A stretch of 64,000 nucleotides of DNA from Psychrobium sp051201665 (GTDB lineage Bacteria > Pseudomonadota > Gammaproteobacteria > Enterobacterales > Psychrobiaceae), in assembly GCF_051201665.1 (NCBI RefSeq), contig NZ_CP179210.1, forward strand, positions 2,976,001 through 3,040,000. Reading direction: 5' to 3'. A program made the translations under genes and the position numbers. Shown piece by piece: positions 43,708-52,474 of the stretch. The notes beneath the pieces are model-generated. The model was not told the origin of the DNA and did not search any database. It saw only the letters and a program-made list of their open reading frames with translations. How positions within the stretch are numbered: position 1 is the first letter of the stretch; each line of letters starts with the position of its first letter.

Positions 43708-44475
43708 ATGAATACTTTGCTTGAAGTAAACAATCTGACAAAATCTTTTAAGGTTGGTTATCGCTGGCTCATTCCGCAATATCAACGAGCACTGGGCCCT
43801 ATTTCGTTTAACTTAGAAGAGCAACAGACCTTATCAATTGTCGGTAATTCAGGTTCAGGTAAAACCACGCTCGCACGAATTCTAGTAGGCGCAGAACAAC
43901 GCACCTCCGGCGAGATAATTCTTGAAGGAGAGCAACTCGAAGTTAAAAAGCATATTCAGCGTTGTTGTGCCATCAGAATGATTTTTCAAGATGCTAATAC
44001 TAGTTTAAATCCGCGAATGCGCATCGGAAATTTGTTAGAAGAACCCCTAAAATTCGCCACAGATATGCCGGCTAAAGAGCGTGAAAAAGAGGTCTATAGT
44101 AAACTTCGACAAGTAGGCTTGTTGCCTGAACACGCTCATTTTTATCCTCACATGATCTCTGGCGGCCAAAAACAACGCATTGCCGTTGCACGAGCGTTAA
44201 TGCTTAATCCGCATATTATTGTGGCTGACGAAGCGCTTTCAGTATTAGATATGTCTGTACGTTCTCAAATTATAAACCTGCTCTTACGATTACAAAAAGA
44301 GATGGGACTGTCGTATATTTTTGTATCCCATAACATTAATGTCGTGCGACATATTAGTGACAAGGTGATGGTGCTTGATCAGGGACAAGTCGTTGAATTA
44401 GGTGATACTGAGCAAGTATTTAAATCACCAAAGCACGATCAAACTAGAAAATTGTTATATACTCTCGGCCATTAA
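43708..44475 (+). CDS. sapF: Peptide ABC transporter ATP-binding protein SapF
   Basis: The 255-residue ATPase has Walker A GNSGSGKTT, the Q-loop in FQDANTSLNP, the normal signature ISGGQKQR and Walker B IIVADEALS, with Ala in place of the usual Pro, as in SapF proteins. It follows sapD by three bases and ends the operon. Confidence 0.94.
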   Translation: MNTLLEVNNLTKSFKVGYRWLIPQYQRALGPISFNLEEQQTLSIVGNSGSGKTTLARILVGAEQRTSGEIILEGEQLEVKKHIQRCCAIRMIFQDANTSLNPRMRIGNLLEEPLKFATDMPAKEREKEVYSKLRQVGLLPEHAHFYPHMISGGQKQRIAVARALMLNPHIIVADEALSVLDMSVRSQIINLLLRLQKEMGLSYIFVSHNINVVRHISDKVMVLDQGQVVELGDTEQVFKSPKHDQTRKLLYTLGH

Positions 44476-44497
44476 TCGTTAGCCAAGAGTCATTATC

Positions 44498-44776
44498 ATG
44501 CCAACAGCAAGTGCCGTCCATATTCTGGTAAAAACCCAAAAAGAAGCTGAAAAACTAAAACAGAAACTCGCCAAAGGCGCTAGTTTTTCAGACTTAGCCA
44601 AAAAGCATTCAACTTGTCCATCAGGTAAAAAAGGGGGAAATTTAGGCGAATTTAGACCAGGACAAATGGTAAAAGCATTTGATAATGTCGTATTCAAAAA
44701 GCCAATATTAGAAGTACATGGCCCAGTAAAAACCCAATTTGGTTTTCATCTGATAAAAACCCTCTATCGAAACTAG
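44498..44776 (+). CDS. ppiC: Parvulin-type peptidyl-prolyl isomerase PpiC
   Basis: The 92-residue protein is a single parvulin domain with no signal, with AVHILVKTQKEAEKL at the start and HSTCPSGKKGGNLGEFRPGQM and TQFGFHLIKTLYRN at the end, close to E. coli PpiC (93 residues) throughout. It is cytoplasmic and catalyses prolyl cis-trans isomerisation. It follows sapF by 22 bases. Confidence 0.94.
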   Translation: MPTASAVHILVKTQKEAEKLKQKLAKGASFSDLAKKHSTCPSGKKGGNLGEFRPGQMVKAFDNVVFKKPILEVHGPVKTQFGFHLIKTLYRN

Positions 44777-44845
44777 CCCCATTTCTGATGTTATATAAAA
44801 ATTGTTTTTCATCAATAGGTTACCAATTAACACGGAATAACATTC

Positions 44846-45454
44846 ATGGTTCCAACCAATCAAACCTCAAACAAAAACGCCGTCAATACGACACAACCAG
44901 CCCGCTTTACTCAGAAATTAGATAACCGAGAGCTGACTAAAACCAGTTTTTGGATAAGCCAGATATTCATGATCATCGCGACTGTCACCGGTGTTTTTCT
45001 AGCGGCACAAGAAGGTCTATCTCAAGCGATTCTATTTGATTCTTTAAATCGTTTAGAGAACAACTATCATCTGCGTCGTTCTCTTGATGATGAAATTAGC
45101 GCCAACGTAACAACGCTAAAAGCTTATGCCGATTTAGTCGCATCGAACAAAGTGTATGATCTAAAATCTCAACGCCCTATTTTACTCACGTTTGTGTGGG
45201 ACAACATGAAGTACTCATCATCAACGCTTGAAACACCTTCTCATATTTTATCAAAAGCGAGTCAGTTCTATGCACAGTCAAATGATATTGTGCGCCGCAT
45301 CGAAACACGTAAATATGGTGCAACCTTTGGTTCTAAAAAATTGAGAGAACTCATCACTGATATGGAAAATAGTGGTCTAGCGGCACTGCGTACTAATCAT
45401 CAGCAGCTAGCAAATCAACTTACTAGTGCTGGTATCATAATTAGCCGTGACTAG
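44846..45454 (+). CDS. Hypothetical membrane-anchored protein
   Basis: I do not recognise this 202-residue protein. It has a polar N terminus (about 1-35, rich in Asn, Thr and Gln), one hydrophobic segment (WISQIFMIIATVTGVFLAA, about 46-64) and then a mostly helical soluble part likely to be outside the cytoplasm. A cysteine is lacking. The gene ends four bases into the converging gene at its right. The helical, membrane-anchored form could be a sensor or scaffold; no function is assigned. Confidence 0.7.
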   Translation: MVPTNQTSNKNAVNTTQPARFTQKLDNRELTKTSFWISQIFMIIATVTGVFLAAQEGLSQAILFDSLNRLENNYHLRRSLDDEISANVTTLKAYADLVASNKVYDLKSQRPILLTFVWDNMKYSSSTLETPSHILSKASQFYAQSNDIVRRIETRKYGATFGSKKLRELITDMENSGLAALRTNHQQLANQLTSAGIIISRD

Positions 45455-46062
45455 TTTTGTTTCTTTGCTGCTTGTTTCGGCTGCCATAATTCATTAAGGG
45501 TTTGATAAAAATATTTATCATCCCCTTCAGTTGAGGGTACATACAAGTCAAAACTTGTGTCATCCAATCGTGTCACCGTTATAGAGGACGTGACGAGTTC
45601 ATTCCCTTCTTTAAAATCAATAGATTTAATATCACTAAAAGCCGCGCGTTCAATAGTAAATGTCTTAGATGCATCTCGCCAATAAGAGAAGACGTTGTCT
45701 TTGGTAAATCCATTACCGTCTTCAGACAAATCGATAGTGGTATTACTATAAAACAACTGCGGAATTTCATCGCCTTGCAATACGTCATTACGGCGCATAA
45801 ATTGAATATCTTTAGGCCACATAGCATCACTTTGAACGACACGTTGTGCAGGAATAAAGTTGCTCCATTGAGCAGCAGCGAACACCATTAGGGGAACAAA
45901 TAAACTCACCAAAGCAATATGCCGTGGTAGTAAACGATTATTGAAGGCGACGTCTTCTTTGCAGTCTTTATTTTCATTGATGATGACACGCAACATAGGC
46001 CACATTGCTAATGCAAAAATAATAGGTGTTATCAGGAAATAGTAATCATAATAACCGAGCAC
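45451..46062 (-). pseudogene. C-terminal fragment of a split DUF3857/transglutaminase membrane protein gene
   Basis: The frame (203 residues, GTG at 46062) begins just beside the end of repeat copy 2. It has two hydrophobic segments (about 10-25 and 50-65) and then a soluble tail with FTIERAAFSDIKSIDFKE. No Shine-Dalgarno sequence is visible before the GTG, and the codons ahead of it belong to the repeat. Removing the repeat and one TTA joins this frame in phase to the frame at 46184-48079, so it is the 3' part of that gene and not an independent one. It might still be translated at a low level. Confidence 0.75.
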
Positions 46063-46066
46063 GTTA

Positions 46067-46223
46067 TACCAATTGCATTAAGTAAGTGATCTTGTTGTGC
46101 GTAGAGAAAATCAGCTAAAACAAGGCGCTCGATTGACTAATAGCTGGCTATTAGGATTGAGAGCAACGCCATTTTAGTTAATTTTAACAAGTACAAGTGG
46201 GCAAATATTTAATGCAATTGGTA
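46067..46223 (+). repeat. 157-bp inverted-repeat element, copy 2, inside a gene
   Basis: The copy has the same 15-bp terminal inverted repeats as the others and is flanked by a direct TTA (46064-46066 and 46224-46226). It has the same orientation as copy 3 and the reverse of copy 1. It supplies the last codons (NCIKYLPTCTC and the TAA) of the reading frame at 46184-48079. Confidence 0.95.
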
Positions 46224-48079
46224 TTAGCCGCAAAGAACAATCCAAACATCGCAATGGCCATTGGTAAAGACAGTAATAACGGTGATTGAGACAACAACCG
46301 ATTATCATCCATCCGTCGCAATCTAATCCACAACGGAATAAACCAAATCACCATAAACACGGCTCGCCAAAACGGCGTTATTGGCTCGTTGGTGTCACGC
46401 TTTATCGCCTCCCATTGACGATAGGCCCAATAGCTTGGATAAAATCCAAAAGTTAGAACGGATAAAATCAATACTTTAGCAAAACTGACCGGGTAAAACC
46501 GTGTTTCACTCTTGCGCTCCAATTCACTACCATCAATAAGCCATGCCATGGCTATCATGCCATATCCGACAAAATACAAGATAACGACAATTAACCAGCC
46601 AAGTTTATCTGGCTCAATACTTTGACTAGTCGCTGTAGAGGGCTCAGCAGAAGTAATGTAATCAGAAACAGAATAATATGTCACTTTACGCGCTAATTTT
46701 CGAGCACTGTTATAATCGTCAAAATCAGCTATCGAGACAAAATCAACTTTTGAGCGATAGTGATACTCGATTATTAGTTTTCGTGCAGTTTCATCATAAT
46801 TGAGCTGATAGTTAAAATAATAAAATTTATTATCTTGCTGTAATGATTCATCATCGAACTCCCACCCATCTTCACCAATTAATAAAGTAATTGTTTGTTT
46901 GACGTTAACGGGATAGCTCAATAGATAGGGCGAATTACGTTTAAGTTGCGATGGTTTCTTTAAATAACCACGAATAGAATGGGCATAAAGCTCTCCATCG
47001 AAACGCCCTTTACCTTCGTCCTGCCAAAAATCATTTAATTGATAATGCTCGGTAAGGTTGATTTGACCAGTGACAGGATCTTGCTCATGCAGCATTGGCG
47101 TTAAGGTTTCAGTTTGCTGATAATAATCACGATAGAAGTTAAGATAATCTTTTTCTAAATCAGCTACCCCATCTTCTGCAATACGGCGACGATTTCTATC
47201 GGCAACATTCCCAAGATAATGAGATGCGACGGTCAAGGTGGCAGGTTTACCGCCACCGGCCGTAATATCAAACGTTTCATGAACAAACTCTCCAACTTTT
47301 CGCTGACTATCATTCATTGAAAAAAGAGTGTCAGAGCCTGGTTTTATCAGCAGTGCAACATCATAGTTCGGCTGGTAAATATCATCAATTTTCCCCGCTT
47401 GAAAACTCAATGTTGGATCAAACCAAAAGTGCTTATCACCAATAACTACTTGCGCAATAACATGATCAAAACTGCCAACACCTGCTGGAATCTCCAGTAA
47501 TTTACGACCGTCATCGGTATTAACTAAAGCAGGATAGGCTTCAATACCTAGAGCATTCAGCAGCGACACAAACAGCACTACTTTATCTTTACAATCACCA
47601 TAACGACGTTCTAGCGTCTCGCTTGCAAATGACGGCTGATGAGAGTTTCTTCCCATTTCAATACCAAAGTATCGAACATCGTCTTGTACTATTTTAAGTG
47701 CTGCCGCAACTTGCTGTTGTGGATTATCAAACGTTAACTTGAGATCTAATACAACTTGATTAAATGCCGTATTCTCACCATTTTCAAAAGCCGCTTCATA
47801 CATAGGAAGCGCCCAATCAACTATCTCTGCCCAACTTTTCGATTGTGTAAAAAACAGCTGGGCGTATGGTTCAAACCAACTTGGTGATTGCGAGTTATAT
47901 CCTTTGTAATCACCGTCAATACATTCAAATTCATATAACGTAAACTGTTGCCCTAAGCGACTAGCTATCACAGAGTTGTCAATGGTCAATTCATTGGAAG
48001 ATGTTGAAACATAAAGTGGTGTTTTCTTGCCCCACAAAGCACGAACACTTTGCTGATGCAATGGAATAGACCAACTCAC
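46184..48079 (-). pseudogene. Middle fragment of a split DUF3857/transglutaminase membrane protein gene
   Basis: This frame encodes the transglutaminase-like core, with the conserved cysteine in ERRYGDCKDKVVLFVSLLNA, the histidine region SFDHVIAQVVIGDKHFWFDPT, a beta-rich DUF3857/DUF3858 part, and then four or so membrane segments (LGWLIVVILYFVGYGMIAMAW, a PVSFAKVLILSVLTFGFYP segment and others). The true N terminus is in the frame at 48145-48630. A one-base deletion separates the two: the frame continues 5' of the first Met as VNDILEYSYSRKGRNPV. The last eleven codons and stop come from repeat copy 2. The original protein was about 1000 residues long. Confidence 0.85.
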
Positions 48080-48144
48080 GTAAGGACGATAGCTGTATAA
48101 TCCATTATAAACTGGGTTTCGCCCTTTTCGTGAATAAGAATATT

Positions 48145-48630
48145 CTAAAATATCATTAACCGCACATCATCAATAATAATCTTTGCACTCTGTCTGCCAT
48201 TATAAATTAAATCATCAAATTCAGGTTCAACATTGATAACTTTAATATCACTACTTACCAATTTATCGATGATTATCCCGTCTCGAATAATATTTACGTA
48301 ATGAAAAACAACGGATTCGTAGATAGGGTCAAAAGTAACACTCACCTGACCAGATTGCTGAACGCCTTTCTGGTTGACGATTAATTCAGCATAATGACGA
48401 AACGCAACCGAGTCATCTTCTGTTACTTTATTTTGAGCGTCAGCCAATAAATAATACGTCCCGTCGCTAACATCTTTAACAGGAATATTTTCGGGTAAGT
48501 TAGGCGTGATTTTCTTAACCCATTCAGGTACCGGCTGCTTAGAAACCTTTGCCAATGGCAGTTCAGTAGCCGACGCTACTGATATTATCATTAACGTAAA
48601 AAAGACCAAAAATAAACGAATGGTATGCAA
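48145..48630 (-). pseudogene. N-terminal fragment of a split DUF3857 protein gene
   Basis: The 161-residue frame starts with a Sec signal peptide (IRLFLVFFTLMIISVASA) and runs into the DUF3857 domain (YYLLADAQNKVTEDDSVAFRHYAE). It ends early in IIIDDVRLMIF, where family members continue DVR-x-GDIxEYSY. That continuation is present in the next frame (VNDILEYSYSRKGRNP), so one base is missing at about 48159-48161. This is either a true frameshift mutation or an error in the sequence. Confidence 0.85.
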
Positions 48631-48666
48631 AATTAACGTCCTTGCTTAGGGAAGGTGGAGCAAAAA

Positions 48667-49314
48667 TTAGAAACTACACTGCTGTAAATTATAATCCTGT
48701 AACAAACTAGCCACTTGTTTTTTAGGAGTGCAGGACACCTGTTGCATCAAAGAAAAAGGAATTGATGAAATATGGAATTGCTCGTTAATAACATTAAGCA
48801 TCGACAACCATAATTTTGCCGTCATTTGCGCATCAAATAACGCTCTGTGAAAATCTCCTTCGCCGGCTAGTTCAAGGTGTTTAACCAAATTACCTAAACT
48901 GTGGCTATCTGATTCTGGAATTAAACGACGTGCAGCTAACAAAGAACAGGTAAATTCCCCACCGTAGTGTCGATTAATCAATTTTAACTCATGCTCTAAA
49001 AATTTTTGGTCAAAAGACGCATTATGGGCAAGTAAATTATCATCTCCAATGAAATCACAAAATTCACTCATTACCTCATCACACGGTCTAGCATCAGCTA
49101 ACATTGCATTAGTAATGCCGGTGTAATCTTCAATAAAAGGGCTTACCTGCCGCCCTGGATTCATCAATGCTTGAAATTGCTCTGTAATTTCGCCGTCGAC
49201 AATTCTAACCGCGCCAATTTCAATCGCTCTATCGCCATTATCAGGTGACAGCCCCGTGGTTTCAAAATCCAATACTACTAGCGAATTGGCCAGCTTATGC
49301 GCCATGTTAATCAT
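48667..49314 (-). CDS. DnaQ-like 3'-5' exonuclease (DEDDh)
   Basis: The 215-residue protein is an exonuclease domain of the DnaQ family. The metal-binding and catalytic residues are visible: LDFETTGL (Asp, Glu), NASFDQKFL (Asp), and DFHRALFDAQMTAKL (His, Asp). It resembles stand-alone exonucleases of the ExoX or DnaQ-like group and has no UvrC or polymerase part. The first Met could be at M1 or M4 (MAHKLANS). It may act in DNA repair or RNA trimming; target unknown. Confidence 0.9.
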   Translation of the reverse strand: MINMAHKLANSLVVLDFETTGLSPDNGDRAIEIGAVRIVDGEITEQFQALMNPGRQVSPFIEDYTGITNAMLADARPCDEVMSEFCDFIGDDNLLAHNASFDQKFLEHELKLINRHYGGEFTCSLLAARRLIPESDSHSLGNLVKHLELAGEGDFHRALFDAQMTAKLWLSMLNVINEQFHISSIPFSLMQQVSCTPKKQVASLLQDYNLQQCSF

Positions 49315-49505
49315 GCTCTAATTGGTGGCCTACAGGCCGAAATGTGATAATTTTATTCACAATAATTATTCAACATTACTTTAAAAATTATGTTGTTACA
49401 AATCTAATACTCAAATTGAGCTAATTTGCCTTCAGCTATTTTGTTCAATGGCGTTGATACTGCTATATTACCGACCAATTCTTACTATCTGCTTTAGGCT
49501 TCAGA

Positions 49506-51179
49506 ATGACAATCATTAAAAATATCGCCATGGCGGGACTTTTCGCGACAACGATAAGTAGTCCTGTATTAGCAGCTGATTTATTAGCAGCTAATGACAA
49601 ACCAATTTCGCATCAAGAAAAACTACGTGGCAGCATTACGCCAGAACGAAGTTGGTGGGATTTAAAACATTACAACTTAGCTGTCGATGTAAAACCAGAG
49701 CAACGTTATATCTCTGGAAAAAACATAATGACTTACACTGTATTATCTAAAAAAGACCGATTGCAGATAGAATTACAATCACCGATGCAACTTGGAAAAG
49801 TCACTCAAAATGGTCAAGAGCTTGTCGTCGATAAAGACGGTTATACCTACTTTATCCATACAAAAGCTAAGCAAGAAGTAGGTAAAGAGTATCAGATTAC
49901 CATTGAGTTTTCCGGCAAACCTCAAGTCGCTAAACGTCCGCCTTGGGATGGTGGTATCACTTGGAAAAAAGACGAGAATGGCAAACACTTTATCGCGACC
50001 TCAAATCAAGGTAATGGAGCTAGTATTTGGTGGCCAAACAAAGACCATCCTTATGATGAGCCTGACAAAGGTGCCGATGTAGCCGTCGAAGTTCCTTATG
50101 GTTTAATGGATATTTCAAACGGCCGCTTAGTGGGCATTGACGATAATAAGCAGCGTAAAACCAAGACATTCCATTGGCAGGTTACCAACACCATCAATAA
50201 TTATGCAATCAGCTTAAACATTGGTGATTACGTCCATTTCTCAGAGCAATATCAGGGAGAGAAAGGATTATTGGATATGGATTATTACGTGCTTCGTGAC
50301 AATCTAGATAAAGCGAAAAAACAATTTAAAGACGCTAAACGCACTATGCAAGCACTTGAACATTGGTTTGGTCCGTACCCATTTTACGAAGACAGCTACA
50401 AATTAATCGAAGTGCCTTATTTAGGAATGGAGCACCAAAGTGCGGTGACCTACGGCAATGGTTATCAAAATGGTTACTTAGGTCGCGATCGCAGCAGAAC
50501 AGGTTGGGGACTAAAGTTTGATTTTATTATCGTGCATGAATCTGGTCATGAATGGTTTGCCAACAACCTAACCAACAAAGATGTTGCAGACATGTGGATT
50601 CACGAAAGTTTCACCACCTACAGTGAGAATCTTTTTGTTGAATACCATTTTGGCAAAGATGCTGGTCATGAATACATGCGTGGTCAACGCGCTAACATTG
50701 CAAACGATCGTCCTATCATAGGTACTTACAACGCTGATCGTAACGGATCAAGTGACATGTATGACAAAGGCGCAAGTATGCTACATACTATTCGACAAGT
50801 TGTAGATAATGATAAATTGTGGCGTGATATTTTACGAGGACTAGGTAAGGATTTTTACCATCAAGTCGTCACTACGCAACAAGTAGAACAATACATGATT
50901 GATAAATCGGGCAAAGATTTGTCTAGTATTTTTGACCAATACCTACGTGATTACCGACTACCAACACTTGAATATTTCATCAAAGATAAAAAGATGATGG
51001 TACGTTGGTCGAACGCGGTTAAGAACTTTGCCATGCCAATCAAAGTCAGCATTGACGGTAAAGAGCGCTGGATAACACCAACAACGCGCTGGAGCGGCGT
51101 CAAGATTGAGAAAGCCAATCCAAGCTTTAGTGTTGATAAAAACTTCTATATTTCAACACTGAATATATTAGGAAACTAG
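49506..51179 (+). CDS. M1-family zinc metallopeptidase, exported
   Basis: The 557-residue protein has a signal peptide (about 1-24, ending VLAA), then an M1 beta-saddle domain and the catalytic domain. The zinc motif HESGHEWFANN and the downstream WIHESFTTYSE (third ligand Glu) are intact. The exopeptidase motif is GMEHQS where GAMEN is usual, as in related bacterial M1 peptidases. It lacks the C-terminal ARM-like domain of full-size aminopeptidase N, which explains the length. It should cut peptides in the periplasm for nutrient use. Confidence 0.92.
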   Translation: MTIIKNIAMAGLFATTISSPVLAADLLAANDKPISHQEKLRGSITPERSWWDLKHYNLAVDVKPEQRYISGKNIMTYTVLSKKDRLQIELQSPMQLGKVTQNGQELVVDKDGYTYFIHTKAKQEVGKEYQITIEFSGKPQVAKRPPWDGGITWKKDENGKHFIATSNQGNGASIWWPNKDHPYDEPDKGADVAVEVPYGLMDISNGRLVGIDDNKQRKTKTFHWQVTNTINNYAISLNIGDYVHFSEQYQGEKGLLDMDYYVLRDNLDKAKKQFKDAKRTMQALEHWFGPYPFYEDSYKLIEVPYLGMEHQSAVTYGNGYQNGYLGRDRSRTGWGLKFDFIIVHESGHEWFANNLTNKDVADMWIHESFTTYSENLFVEYHFGKDAGHEYMRGQRANIANDRPIIGTYNADRNGSSDMYDKGASMLHTIRQVVDNDKLWRDILRGLGKDFYHQVVTTQQVEQYMIDKSGKDLSSIFDQYLRDYRLPTLEYFIKDKKMMVRWSNAVKNFAMPIKVSIDGKERWITPTTRWSGVKIEKANPSFSVDKNFYISTLNILGN

Positions 51180-51196
51180 ACCTTAACAAAATTTAC

Positions 51197-51228
51197 AAAA
51201 AAGCAGCGGTAATACGCTGCTTTTTTTA
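51197..51228 (+). terminator. Terminator of the M1 peptidase gene
   Basis: A perfect 11-bp stem AAAAAGCAGCG/CGCTGCTTTTT with T run lies 17 bases after the stop. Confidence 0.9.
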
Positions 51229-51275
51229 AAAGTAATACTTCTCAAACCACGCCAAGATATTTTCAATTTTAGCAA

Positions 51276-51776
51276 TCATCCGCGATGGACGACCAGCACT
51301 TTTTTACCCGCTTGAGCAACCAGAAAACGATGTCGCCATAAGAAAGCCGTTTTAAGGTTAATACCACAAACCTCGGCAGCTTCTCTTAGGGGGAATACCA
51401 ATTGCATACAACGGGCATGATCTTCCCACAGATGAGGTTTATGTAATCGAGCGAATGGTGTCTTAGTCTTGTTGTTAAAGGTTTTATGACAACCTTTACA
51501 GCGGTATCTCTGTATCGCACCTGATTTCCCCCACTTTTTCAATTGAGTGGATTCGCAATGAGGGCATTGTGGGGATAGGTCAAAAAGAGGCGAAATAATT
51601 TCATCGGTACTGATTTCAGCCTCTAGGGCTTGAATTGACTGATGAACTATCTCTCTTTGCGCTGGAGTCATCGAGGAACGTTGTTTCGTTATCCGGTTAA
51701 GCTTGCTTACAAATGATTTAGTATTGATTACCAATACCTTCAATAAGTTAATCTCACTATTGAGTATAGACAACAA
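51276..51776 (-). pseudogene. IS1595-family transposase, N-terminal fragment
   Basis: The frame of 166 residues contains the zinc-ribbon typical of IS1595-family transposases (CPHCESTQLKKWG and YRCKGCHKTF) and the following helix-turn-helix-like segment with EAAEVCGINLKTAFLWRHRFL. It ends in VLVVHRG soon after, before the catalytic DDE domain. A complete enzyme of this kind has 300 residues or more. It is thus a remnant, cut at its 3' side close to the terminator of the M1 peptidase gene. Confidence 0.82.
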
Positions 51777-51861
51777 TTAGCTACAACAGCGCCTTTTATT
51801 TACATAGACTTGCATACGTCCGATTTTATTTTCCACAAATTCAATATAGAAAGATGACCAG

Positions 51862-52011
51862 CTAATGAAATACCGCAATCACGATAAAGGGAACAAAAAT
51901 AACTAATGGTAAAAAGTTGATTCCCTTACTTCTCGTATGCTTCTTTGCAAGCTGCACCTGACACTCCATGAGCTGAGATTGTAACTTTTTGCAATAACGT
52001 TGTACGTGCAT
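51862..52011 (-). CDS. Possible small membrane protein, 49 residues
   Basis: A short frame starts with ATG at 52011, six bases after AAGGGA, and ends with TAG at 51862. It has a basic, Gln-rich N-terminal half (MHVQRYCKKLQSQL) and a strongly hydrophobic C-terminal half (INFLPLVIFVPFIVIAVFH), the layout of a tail-anchored small protein. There is no recognised family. It lies in an otherwise non-coding stretch between an IS1595 fragment and a MITE-like element, so it may also be chance. Confidence 0.4.
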   Translation of the reverse strand: MHVQRYCKKLQSQLMECQVQLAKKHTRSKGINFLPLVIFVPFIVIAVFH

Positions 52012-52080
52012 ATAATTCCCTTTTTACACCTTAATAATCAATAATATTGAAACTAATATCTAAATCCGATTTAGATATTA

Positions 52081-52343
52081 GGGTCTGTTGATCTTTTGAG
52101 TTCATTTTTGCAGCAATTTGTTTGAGGTTTCTGCAAGGCAGAGCCTATGTGGTGTAGCTGGGTACACGAATAGGCGATAACGCCGTAGAAATAACAAACA
52201 AATGCTGTCAGTTGGATTCATCTAAAAGGATTTTGTGCCGCGTTATTCGTCATTCACCTAGATAAACTAGGCATCAATCCTCATGCCTTGCCCAAAACCC
52301 TTTTAGATTGAACAAAATTTGAACCACAAAGTTCAACAGACCC
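52081..52343. mobile_element. MITE-like element related to the IS427-group IS at 60.4 kb
   Basis: A 263-base non-coding element has inverted ends that begin GGGTCTGTTGA and is flanked by the dinucleotide TA on both sides. The first 25 bases resemble the right end of the IS5-family element at 60431-61291 (GGGTCTGTTGACCTTTTGAG read inward), and the TA duplication is the same. The interior has no open frame of note. It is most likely a non-autonomous derivative moved by that family's transposase. Confidence 0.8.
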
Positions 52344-52474
52344 TAGTAATTAAAATTAAGAGTGTCAAAGTCTTAGCATTAATAACCATCAACACCGACC
52401 GTTAATCTCTTCCCCTCCCCGACAACCTTAGTTACACTAGCCTGCTATTATTTCTATTTACTCAAAGGTTATTT

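Noticed and set aside
51397..51412. Another TACCAATTGCAT-like sequence resembling the end of the 157-bp element
   Set aside because: It lies inside the IS1595 transposase fragment, codes for MQLV in frame, and has no partner end or duplication nearby.
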